Below are positions 1 through 6,928 of a stretch of DNA of 64,000 nt, piece after piece (the stretch's first letter is position 1; the number at the start of each line of letters is the position of its first letter). The translations under genes were made by a program, and so were the position numbers. The notes beneath the pieces were generated by a model. That model was not told the origin of the DNA. It saw nothing but the letters and a program-made list of their open reading frames with translations, and ran no database searches. Source of the DNA: Halomonas chromatireducens (GTDB lineage: Bacteria; Pseudomonadota; Gammaproteobacteria; Pseudomonadales; Halomonadaceae); the NCBI RefSeq assembly GCF_001545155.1, contig NZ_CP014226.1:363152-427151 (forward strand). The letters run 5' to 3'.

Positions 1-2
1 GC

Positions 3-437
3 TGCTACAACCGCCGACATATCGAGACCCTGGGCCAGCGCGAAATTGAACGGGCAAGGCGCTATGACACTTCGCTCAGCGTATTGATGGTCGACCTCGA
101 CGCCTTCAAGCAGGTCAACGACACCCAAGGCCACGACGCCGGGGACGCTGCGCTCAAGTGCGTTGCCGCGAGCCTGCAGAACGCCTTGCGTGCAAACGAC
201 CTGCTGGGCCGCTTCGGTGGCGATGAATTTCTGATCCTGCTGCCCGAGAGCAACAATGAAGACGCTCGCGTCGCCGCCAAGCGCCTGCAGCAGCTGACGC
301 ACGAGCAGACCGACATCACGATCAGCGTGGGGATTGCCACGCTGCGCCGCGACGACACCTTGGAAAGCCTCGCCGCCCGCGCCGACCAAAGGCTACTCGC
401 AGCCAAGCGGGAGTATCATCGAAAAGCATCCGGTTAA
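3..437 (+). CDS. GGDEF-domain diguanylate cyclase, C-terminal part (cut by window edge)
   Basis: This is the 3' end of a gene that begins before the window. The readable 144 residues form most of a GGDEF domain, which makes cyclic di-GMP from two GTP. Visible landmarks are the N-R-R-H helix start, the metal/nucleotide segment VDLDAFKQVNDTQGHDAGD, the active-site motif RFGGDEFLILLP, and a closing SVGIA strand followed by the ADQRLLAAKREYH helix. The GGDEF motif is intact, so the enzyme should be active. No RxxD inhibitory site is seen in the expected place four to five residues before GGDEF. The sensor portion is outside the window, so the input signal cannot be told. Confidence 0.93.
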   Translation, partial: CYNRRHIETLGQREIERARRYDTSLSVLMVDLDAFKQVNDTQGHDAGDAALKCVAASLQNALRANDLLGRFGGDEFLILLPESNNEDARVAAKRLQQLTHEQTDITISVGIATLRRDDTLESLAARADQRLLAAKREYHRKASG

Positions 438-509
438 ACGCTTTCCATGAGCAGGTGGACGTTTCTGAAAGCTGAAACGAGAACGGCAGTGGAGCGAAGG
501 AGCAGGCGA

Positions 510-1397
510 ATGGCATTCCTGGCAACGGTCGCAGCCCTGCTGCTGGCGCTGATACTCACCGGCGTACTGGCCATGCAGGCCTGGCGAGTGGCCGATAACC
601 GTGCGATGGAGCAGGCCTGGAGTTGGCTGCAAGCCCAGGCGCCAGCCAGCGTTGACGTGTTCGACCCCGCCATGGTGGAAGGCCTTCCCGACGCCGCCCG
701 GCGCTACTTCCGCTATACCATCGCCCCGGGCACGCCGCTTCACGTCGTCAGCGAAATCCACATGACGGGCGAGATCGGTCTCGGCACCAAGGAGGCACCT
801 GGCTACCGCCCTATGCGGGCACGGCAGCTACTCGCCCCGCCGCACGGCTTCATCTGGCGTCTCGAACGGGCCGGAGCCGGGCTGATGCAGATGAGCGGCT
901 CGGACGGCATGGCGGAAGGCCGCTCCTGGACGCGCTTCTGGCTCGACGGCACGCTGCCCGTCGCCAGGGCCGGGGGCGACGACAACCACCTGCGCGCCTC
1001 GTTCGGCCGAGCCGTGGCGGAAGCCGCCTTCTGGGCCCCGGCAGCTCTGCTGCCCCAGCACGGAGTGCGCTGGGAAGAGGCCGGCGTGCGCTGGGAAGAG
1101 ACCGGCGAGCCCAACCTGGCACGAGCGGTGATTAGGAACGGTACCCTGGAGCAATCGATAGAGATCGCCGTAGCCGAAAACGGCCAACCGCGCTGGGTGA
1201 AGTTCCCACGATGGAGCAACGCCAACGCCGAGAAGGAGTGGCGGTTCCAGCCCTTCGGAGGTTACCTGGACGGCTTCCAGGACTTCGAAGGCTTCACCCT
1301 GCCCACCAAGGTCGACGGTGGCAATCACTTCGGCACCGAGGCGTACTTTCCGTTCTTCCGGGCGAGGGTGGGGGAGGTACGGTTTCCGGTGCGGTAG
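510..1397 (+). CDS. DUF6544-like membrane-anchored protein of unknown function
   Basis: A 295-residue protein with one N-terminal membrane segment (about residues 2-21) and a long soluble domain. The LPDAARRYFRY segment, the mid-protein F-W-x-P and the C-terminal KVDGGNHFGTEAYFPF block resemble the DUF6544/DUF6920 type of uncharacterised protein; this is recognition by pattern, not a search. The ATG at 510 is preferred over the ATG at 447 because AAGGAG lies 7 nt upstream and the protein then begins directly with the membrane segment. A 21-bp in-frame tandem duplication (1065-1106) doubles the peptide VRWEEAG/VRWEETG. A decayed second copy of the 3' third lies at 2505-2881. No function is proposed. 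Confidence 0.72.
   Translation: MAFLATVAALLLALILTGVLAMQAWRVADNRAMEQAWSWLQAQAPASVDVFDPAMVEGLPDAARRYFRYTIAPGTPLHVVSEIHMTGEIGLGTKEAPGYRPMRARQLLAPPHGFIWRLERAGAGLMQMSGSDGMAEGRSWTRFWLDGTLPVARAGGDDNHLRASFGRAVAEAAFWAPAALLPQHGVRWEEAGVRWEETGEPNLARAVIRNGTLEQSIEIAVAENGQPRWVKFPRWSNANAEKEWRFQPFGGYLDGFQDFEGFTLPTKVDGGNHFGTEAYFPFFRARVGEVRFPVR
1065..1106 (+). repeat. 21-bp in-frame tandem duplication
   Basis: Units 1065-1085 and 1086-1106 (GTGCGCTGGGAAGAGRCCGGC with one difference) follow each other inside the DUF6544-like gene. The decayed paralogue at 2505-2881 has a single unit, so the duplication is probably recent in the intact copy. It adds seven residues without breaking the frame. Confidence 0.85.
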
Positions 1398-1581
1398 TGC
1401 TCAATGGTACTCGGCAAGATCAGCGGGATGCTCAAGGGTTTCAGGATTCTTCTGTACCATTCGGATGAGTGTCATTGCTTGGGGCTTGGCGCGGCCGGCC
1501 CATGGTCATGCCCGCGCGGTGAGTTGAAAGTCATGCGTGCCACTCACTTCTAGCAGTATCGAGGGGCCGCGCCCTTTCTTG

Positions 1582-2391
1582 TCACTCGCTGTTGTCGTTT
1601 TCAGCCTGCTCCCGGCGTTTCTGCATGGCATCGCTGAAGGCAGCCGCCAGTATGCCGGTTGGCATGGCGATCATGCCGATGCCGACGATGGCGGTCAGGC
1701 CCGCAAACAGCTGCCCGGCCGCGGTCACCGGCGTCACGTCCCCATAGCCCACCGTGGTGAGTGTGGCCACGCTCCACCAGAGCGCCCTGGGAATGCTCCC
1801 GAAGGCCTCGGGCTGATGGCTGGCTTCAAGGACATAGATCACGCTACTGGTGACGATCAGCAATGCCACAGCCACCATCAGGCTTACCGTGAGTTCGTAG
1901 CGGCGTCCGCGCACCGCCAGGTAGAGATCGCCGATCGCGTTGGAGAAGCGTCCCAGTCGCGCAAGCCTGAGCAGTCGGATCAACTTGAGCAGACGTAACG
2001 CGAAGGCGTTGACTGCCCCCATGGTGAGGAAGAACGGCAAGATAGCGAGCAGGTCGATGATCGCCCATGGGCTGACCATGAAGCGTAAACGTCCAGCCAG
2101 CCCTCGATAGCGGGGATCCTCGCCAGCCGCGATCACGCGCGCGACGTACTCGACCAGAAAAGCCAAGGCCAGCGCTGCCTCGGCGGTAACGAAGAGGCTT
2201 GGAGCGAGCGCTCGGACTACCGGCTCCGTCTCCAGAACAGTCAGTGCAGTTGCGAGGAGTATCAGACCGGAGATGATGCAGTTGGTGATCGATAGCCCAG
2301 GGGACTCACGAGCGGTGGGCTCGAGCATCAGGTAAAGGCGACGGCGCCAACCCGCATAGGGGCTGGCCTTCTGGCTATCCGATTGCAGCAT
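1582..2391 (-). CDS. Voltage-gated potassium channel (6TM, Kv type)
   Basis: A 269-residue inner-membrane channel subunit, expected to work as a tetramer. Six membrane segments can be traced between residues 36 and 245. S4 is the arginine/lysine-rich helix RLLKLIRLLRLARLGRF (about 132-149), and the pore loop has the canonical selectivity filter TTVGYGD (212-218) followed by the S6 segment. The S4 charges and filter match bacterial KvAP-like channels and argue for K+ selectivity with voltage sensing. The tail is short and acidic with no RCK domain. It is transcribed against its neighbours and lies between the intact DUF6544-like gene and its decayed copy, so it may have been inserted during that duplication. 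Confidence 0.92.
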   Translation of the reverse strand: MLQSDSQKASPYAGWRRRLYLMLEPTARESPGLSITNCIISGLILLATALTVLETEPVVRALAPSLFVTAEAALALAFLVEYVARVIAAGEDPRYRGLAGRLRFMVSPWAIIDLLAILPFFLTMGAVNAFALRLLKLIRLLRLARLGRFSNAIGDLYLAVRGRRYELTVSLMVAVALLIVTSSVIYVLEASHQPEAFGSIPRALWWSVATLTTVGYGDVTPVTAAGQLFAGLTAIVGIGMIAMPTGILAAAFSDAMQKRREQAENDNSE

Positions 2392-2476
2392 GCATCCCCC
2401 TACCCCTATAGCCAGCTGACCAGCACAACATTCTCAGACCCACCGGCAAGAACGAATGGGGAGTGCAGCATTTTTA

Positions 2477-2491
2477 GCATAATGCTTATGC
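2477..2491. repeat. Short palindrome at the edge of the paralogue fragment
   Basis: GCATAA-3 nt-TTATGC inverted repeat, just before homology to the DUF6544-like gene begins. It could be a regulatory site or a rearrangement end; nothing else supports either reading. Confidence 0.3.
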
Positions 2492-2504
2492 GCAAGGATG
2501 GCGC

Positions 2505-2881
2505 TACGCCAACGCTCCCACCGAGCCCTCTACCTTCTGGGCCTCGGCAGCCCTGCTGCCCCAGCACGGCGTGCGCTGGGAAGAGACCGGCGAGCCCAAC
2601 CTGGCACGAGTGGTCATTACCCACGGCACCCTGGAGCAAGCGATAGAGATCGCTGTGGCCGAGAATGGCAGGCCGCGCTGGGTGCAGTTCCAGCGCTGGA
2701 GCGACGCCAATCCCGAGAAGCAGTGGCGGCTCCAGCCTTCCGGCGGCTATCTCGATGATTTCTAAAATTTCGAAGGCTTCACCTTGTCCACAAAGGTCGA
2801 GGCGGGCAATCACTTCGGCACGGAGGCGTACTTTCCGTTCTTTAGGGTGAGGGTGTGGGAGGTAAGCTTTCCAGGAGCGTA
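2505..2881 (+). pseudogene. Decayed 3' fragment of a DUF6544-like paralogue
   Basis: Translation of this stretch matches the last third of the gene at 510-1397: ALLPQHGVRWEE, then TGEPNLAR, GTLEQ-IEIAVAENG, and, after an in-frame TAA at about 2763, NFEGFTLSTKVEAGNHFGTEAYFPFF up to the stop at 2881. The 5' two thirds of the gene are absent and the TAA replaces the glutamine of the intact GFQDFEG segment. It therefore cannot make the full protein. It probably arose from a tandem duplication that was later interrupted by the channel gene. Confidence 0.85.
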
Positions 2882-3260
2882 GTGCTTCATCTTTGGTCGG
2901 CTTTCATTGATGAAGGGTATGGGAAAAGCCATGTTACGGTGCTAGGCTGAAGCGCAAAGACACATAACGTTACGGTCATGCGCATAGGAACAGTTCGAAT
3001 GGAAAGGGATTCCACCGAGTATTGTATTACGCTTCACCCGATTCGGCGGCTTGACCTTCGAGAGCTAGTTCTGAGTGGCAAACTATCTTAAAAAGGGCAG
3101 TTGAGACAATAAACATAGCGAGCCTAAGGTACGGCGATTAGGCACGTTTTTGAGATGTTGCAGATTCTAGAGGGGGCTGCTAGAAGGTGTGCGAATTGGG
3201 AAGTGGCTATTTTCCGTTAACTTTATAGCCATACTTGTTTAGAAAAAACATGAAAACCTT
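2882..3260. other. AT-rich intergenic region before the ATPase-TOPRIM gene
   Basis: No coding region is supported here. Base composition falls from the GC-rich flank to AT-rich DNA around 2900-3000, marking the left edge of the transferred segment. The promoter of the downstream gene should lie here, but I cannot assign -35/-10 boxes with confidence. No integrase, tRNA or obvious direct repeat is visible at the boundary. Confidence 0.5.
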
Positions 3261-3275
3261 GTGATGGCAGGATAT

Positions 3276-5207
3276 ATGAAATTGACGAAGGTGTCTTTAA
3301 GAGGCGTCAAAAGATTTACGAAGAAAGAGCATGTCTTTTTTTTCGATGAAAATGAGTCTATTAGTACTGTTAGCGGAAAGAATGGTTCGGGAAAAACAGC
3401 AATATTTAAGGCGGTTCAGATTTTTCAAAAGTTGTTTTTCGCCTCCCAGTTGGATGGTAGGGTAAATAACCATGCTGAATATTTGCAGGCGGCTTATTCG
3501 GAGCTGGAGAGTTTGGTTTCAGAGGCTAGTTTCGAAATTGAGGTGGTGTTTCTTGTCGAAGGAAGTTATGTGGGCGTAAAGCTGGATGGTACGGTGCGTC
3601 CTGAGATTGAGTTCTCGTTTTCTGATAGTGTTGAAGATGGGGTTGCTGCGCTCTCGAAGCTATGGGACATAAACGATCCAAAAAATCTTTTTTTGCTTAT
3701 TAATGCTGGTAAAGCTTTTTCCGATTTCGGCGTGGGTTTTGATAGCCTTGATATATCAAGTGGGCTGGATGAGAGGAATGTCCTTCTCGAGTCTGTGTTC
3801 TTTCCCGAGAAAGTTTTTCAAACTATTTATAAGAAATCCGTGCTTGATTACGTCCATTATAGGTTGGATTCGAACAAGAGATATGATTTTTTCAAAATTG
3901 CTAACGAAGTGGTTTCAAGTATATCAGGTGATATTAAAATTCACAGTTTTAGTGCCACAAAAAAGCCAGGCGAAATAATAATACAAGGAAAAGCAGACTC
4001 TAGGTCAAAATATTATGATGTCAAAGATTTTAGTGCGGGGGAAATGTCTCTATATTTGACTTTGCTATATTTGTTTAGATACCCTGGCCTCGGTGTTCTG
4101 GTGCTTGATGAGCCTGAAAATCACCTGCATGAAGACTTGTTAATAAAATTTTATGATTTGCTGAGGGGCCTGGTTGCTTCAGAGTCCATGAAGTGCTGGG
4201 TAGAGGAGCAGTTTTCGGATATAGCAGGTGTCCAGTTAGAGTCGCTGTCCGATAGTCAGTTGTCCTCGCTATTTCTTTTGACTCATTCTAAGGCGCTAAT
4301 TTATAGGAACATGCTGTATGGGTGTAATTATATACTGGGTGATGGTGTTCACCGGATCAGTCGGTCCGAAACTGAGTCAGAGCTAAGAAGTATTGGTGTC
4401 AGCTCCGTTTTTTCTAGAACACTATTTGTAGAAGGGGTCGGAGATGTTGAGCTATTTGGAGAGCTCATGGCGTCGAAAAATATAAAGGTTGTCCCCCTTG
4501 GTAGTTGCTCGCAAGTCGAGGAGATGTATAAAAAAATATCAGGGATTTATCATGACATTTATGGGGCTGCTTTTTGTTTTATGATTGACCGAGATAATAA
4601 ATCCCCCGAGTACTTTGATGACTTGCGAAGTTTGCATCCTGGTTTTTACGATAAGACCTTTTTGGTTCTTGAGAGGCACGAAGTTGAGAATTACTTTATA
4701 GACAAAAAATTGGTTAAAGATGCAGTGAATCCAATCCTTTCCCACTTGGGGGGCGATGTGCTTGGAGATTTTCAAGTCGATGAGATCTATCAGGACTGTG
4801 CAGAAAGTACTAAAGACATTTCCTATAAAAAATACTATACATTTAGAATGAAGAAAGGGTTGAATGAAATTCTCGTCAATCCGCTTTGTGGCAAAGGGGC
4901 GCATCAAGAGTCAATGGACTTGGTTGAAGATCTTTTTAGTGGGAATTTAAAAGATGAGGTTGTAAATTTATTGAATAAAGTTGATGAAGATTTTCAATCT
5001 GAATGGGAATCTGAATGGGAAAAGCTTATCGATGGTAAGGTTTTTTCAAACAAGGTTTTTGCCGAGCTTTCTAAAAGGGCGGAAGGAGTTAACAAGTCAG
5101 CAATCAGAAGGAAAATTATCGAGATGGCTGGGTCAGGCGACGAGAGTTATGAAATATGTAAGCTTTCAAAAAAAATTGATACTATTTTTGAAAGCCAAGA
5201 GGCTTAA
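3276..5207 (+). CDS. Fused SMC/ABC-type ATPase + TOPRIM (DUF4435-like) protein, putative phage-defence effector
   Basis: About 643 residues (numbers counted from an upstream GTG at 3261). The ATPase half has Walker A GKNGSGKT (39-46), an ABC-type signature FSAGE (257-261), Walker B VLVLDEPENHLH (279-290) and an H-loop LLTHS (339-343), as in AAA_15/AAA_21 proteins. The C-terminal half has a TOPRIM-like core: LFVEGVGD (388-395) with the invariant Glu, MIDRDN (441-446) with the D-x-D, then the HEVENYF motif (473-479) typical of DUF4435. That pairing is the one described for the PARIS system (AriA ATPase plus AriB DUF4435), which also occurs fused; OLD nucleases are the alternative. Codon use is AT-rich unlike all neighbours, pointing to transfer. 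ATG 3276 is chosen because AGGA precedes it and MKLTKVSLRG is the usual family start; GTG 3261 and ATG 3264 are possible. A stand-alone gene here. Confidence 0.82.
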   Translation: MKLTKVSLRGVKRFTKKEHVFFFDENESISTVSGKNGSGKTAIFKAVQIFQKLFFASQLDGRVNNHAEYLQAAYSELESLVSEASFEIEVVFLVEGSYVGVKLDGTVRPEIEFSFSDSVEDGVAALSKLWDINDPKNLFLLINAGKAFSDFGVGFDSLDISSGLDERNVLLESVFFPEKVFQTIYKKSVLDYVHYRLDSNKRYDFFKIANEVVSSISGDIKIHSFSATKKPGEIIIQGKADSRSKYYDVKDFSAGEMSLYLTLLYLFRYPGLGVLVLDEPENHLHEDLLIKFYDLLRGLVASESMKCWVEEQFSDIAGVQLESLSDSQLSSLFLLTHSKALIYRNMLYGCNYILGDGVHRISRSETESELRSIGVSSVFSRTLFVEGVGDVELFGELMASKNIKVVPLGSCSQVEEMYKKISGIYHDIYGAAFCFMIDRDNKSPEYFDDLRSLHPGFYDKTFLVLERHEVENYFIDKKLVKDAVNPILSHLGGDVLGDFQVDEIYQDCAESTKDISYKKYYTFRMKKGLNEILVNPLCGKGAHQESMDLVEDLFSGNLKDEVVNLLNKVDEDFQSEWESEWEKLIDGKVFSNKVFAELSKRAEGVNKSAIRRKIIEMAGSGDESYEICKLSKKIDTIFESQEA

Positions 5208-5290
5208 ATTTGTGTCCGGGAAGGGTGTTATGCTGACATTTCGCTACAACCACGGCTATCTGGTAAATACAGTCACACCTCAGGCAGCCA

Positions 5291-5325
5291 CAGCACCCAC
5301 TTGATGTTGCCGCTACCATCGCTTG
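5291..5325 (-). pseudogene. 35-bp recD-like fragment
   Basis: CAGCACCCACTTGATGTTGC and the bases after it match recD at 7187-7221 at all but about three or four positions (the segment encoding DGSGDIKWVL). Homology ends on both sides. It is separate from, and on the opposite side of the PAP2 remnant to, the larger recD fragment at 6038-6228. Confidence 0.5.
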
Positions 5326-5330
5326 AGCAC

Positions 5331-5966
5331 CTACTCGGTACCCGAGTTGCTCTCCTCTGTCTCTACCTGCCCGCGCCGCTGCAACCAACGCATCACCAGC
5401 CAGCACAGCGCGGCCCAGGCCGCTCCGGCGGTCCAGCCGGCAAGCACATCCGTCGGCCAATGCACGCCGAGGTAGACACGGCTCATGCCCACCAGCAGGG
5501 TGAGCAGTATCAGTATCAGCAGGTAGGCCTTCAGCTTCAGCGCTGGCTGTACACGGATGAGCAGGGCGGCCGTGACGGCAGACATCATCGAATGGCCGCC
5601 GGGCACCGCGACCGAGGCAAAGAGCGCCGCACGATGGTGCCGTGCGAGTAGCAGGTAGCCCAGGGCACCCAGTGTGATCACTACCAGCACGCCGACACTC
5701 CCGAGCGCGGTAAAGTCTCGCCCCATTTCCTCGACTCAGCCCGGGCCGAGCGGATCGGTGTGATCGGCAGGATTGCGCAGGGAAAGCAGCAGAGTCTCAT
5801 CGATGCTCTGGGTTTCTCCCTCGGTGACAGCATCGCCAGCTCGGTGAACCCCCAGATCCCGCCGGGAAGTACCGAGACACACAGCAGCACTGCCAACTCG
5901 TAGCGGCCGAGCCAGCAGGAAAAGGCCGTGGCGACTCACATGTTCGATTTTTCTATAGTGCTTCAT
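5331..5966 (-). pseudogene. PAP2-family phosphatase, broken gene
   Basis: The reading frame begins at ATG 5966 (MKHYRKIEHV, GGGAG upstream) but is damaged in several ways. After about 20 residues the frame shifts, with the expected hydrophobic sequence AVLLCVSVLPGGIWGFTEL found in another frame. It then returns to frame (DAVTEGETQSIDETLLLSL). A TGG-to-TGA change stops translation just before MGRDFTALGS at 5726. Finally the region that should carry the K-x6-R-P phosphatase motif is deleted, joining SVAV directly to PGGHSMMSAV. The last motif, SRVYLGVHWPTDVLAGW, is still perfect. An intact gene of this type would dephosphorylate lipid phosphates in the membrane. The conserved 3' part suggests decay is recent. 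Confidence 0.85.
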
Positions 5967-6037
5967 TTGCAACTCCCTTGCTTTATAACGACACGCGACG
6001 TCTTCCAGACAACCTAGTGTGGCTGCGTTATTGCAAC

Positions 6038-6228
6038 CTCCCCAACCCACTCACCCTCACCACTACCTCGTTACCGCCTCATCCAGCATCCCGCGCCCCG
6101 TCTCCACCAGTGTGAGCTAGTCCCTCGCGCGGGTGATGCCGGTGTAGACCAGCTCCCGGGTGAGGATGGGGTTGGGGGCGTCGGAGAGCAGCAGGGCGGT
6201 GTGGGTGAAATCCGAGCCTTGGCTCTGG
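6038..6228 (-). pseudogene. Duplicated 3' end of recD (direct repeat of 6946-7133)
   Basis: About 190 bp that match the last 60 codons of the intact recD at 6946-7133 at roughly nine bases in ten, in the same orientation. Translation gives SLTLVETGRGMLDEAV-like sequence, but the tryptophan of ARDWLTLVE is now TAG and the flanks are unrelated. The hicAB pair lies exactly between this copy and the intact recD end, so hicAB is bracketed by a long direct repeat. Confidence 0.88.
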
Positions 6229-6236
6229 AGTTAAAG

Positions 6237-6572
6237 TTACGTCGAAAGCTCGTGCTCGATGGCGGTGGCCACGAACTGATTGAGGCTCTGCCCCTTGGCG
6301 GTGGCGGCATCGACGGCGTTCTTGTGCAGCTCTTCAGGCAGGCGCACCTGGAACTTACCGGAGTAGGACTTAGTGGGCTCGATGCCTCGCTCCCGACACT
6401 CATCAAGGAAAACGCGCAGCGAAACACCGCCTTCCTCACGCAGCTTGGCCACGCTGTCGGCGTAGAAGTCGGCACCGCCGTTAAGGCCAGTAAACTCACC
6501 GCGGAACATCTCGATATCCGGGTCGTACTGGATGACGGCGCGATAGCCGTCGATGATCATGATGTTGTTCAC
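6237..6572 (-). CDS. hicB: HicB-family antitoxin
   Basis: A 111-residue antitoxin. The N-terminal half has the HicB RNase-H-like fold (YRAVIQYDPDIEMFRGEF, then the GADFYADSVAKLREEG helix), and the C-terminal half is a ribbon-helix-helix DNA-binding segment (GKFQVRLPEELHKNAVDAA, SLNQFVATAIEHEL). HicB binds and silences HicA and represses the operon. The GTG at 6572 overlaps the hicA stop as GTGA, indicating translational coupling; an ATG at 6560 is the alternative. The toxin-first gene order is the usual one. The ribbon-helix-helix part fits the palindrome found upstream of hicA. The gene is intact. Confidence 0.9.
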   Translation of the reverse strand: MNNIMIIDGYRAVIQYDPDIEMFRGEFTGLNGGADFYADSVAKLREEGGVSLRVFLDECRERGIEPTKSYSGKFQVRLPEELHKNAVDAATAKGQSLNQFVATAIEHELST

Positions 6573-6823
6573 GGGGTCTCTCCGTTCTCTTCCAACCACT
6601 TGCGGATGCTGGCCACTGCGCCCTTGTCGGTATCCGGTGAGGGGTGGGGCCGATGGAACACGCGCACCTCGCCAAACAGCACAACGGCGATACGCGAGCC
6701 CTCCCGTTCCTGGATGTCTGCGCCCAGCGCCCTAAACAGCGACTCGATGTCGCTCCAGGGGATCGATCCCGGCGTAGGTCGGCTGAAGATGGCGGCCAGC
6801 GTCTTGGCGTGTTTTCGTTTCAT
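6569..6823 (-). CDS. hicA: HicA-family mRNA interferase toxin
   Basis: An 84-residue toxin. HicA proteins carry a dsRBD-like fold and cleave mRNA independently of the ribosome when HicB is lost. The start is ATG 6823 (MKRKHAKTLAAIF), preceded at once by the operator palindrome. The catalytic histidine is probably in VFHRPHPSP, though in this branch the usual GSHH element is replaced by GSRIAVVLFGEVRVFHRPH. The C-terminal helix KGAVASIRKWLEENG matches the family. The pair sits between two copies of the recD 3' end. Confidence 0.88.
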   Translation of the reverse strand: MKRKHAKTLAAIFSRPTPGSIPWSDIESLFRALGADIQEREGSRIAVVLFGEVRVFHRPHPSPDTDKGAVASIRKWLEENGETP

Positions 6824-6830
6824 GCTCCAA

Positions 6831-6851
6831 TGGTACTGAATTTTAGTACCA
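6831..6851. promoter_or_regulatory. Inverted repeat upstream of hicA (HicB operator candidate)
   Basis: TGGTACT-7 nt-AGTACCA, perfect 7-bp arms, ending 8 nt before the hicA ATG. The position overlaps the expected ribosome-binding or promoter region, which suits autorepression by the HicB ribbon-helix-helix domain. Binding itself is inferred. Confidence 0.65.
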
Positions 6852-6928
6852 AAGGCCAGGGCGCGCCACAACAGCTGGCCTGCGATAGGATGAGGGGGAG
6901 CTTTGCAGCACAATCAAGATTATGGCGC

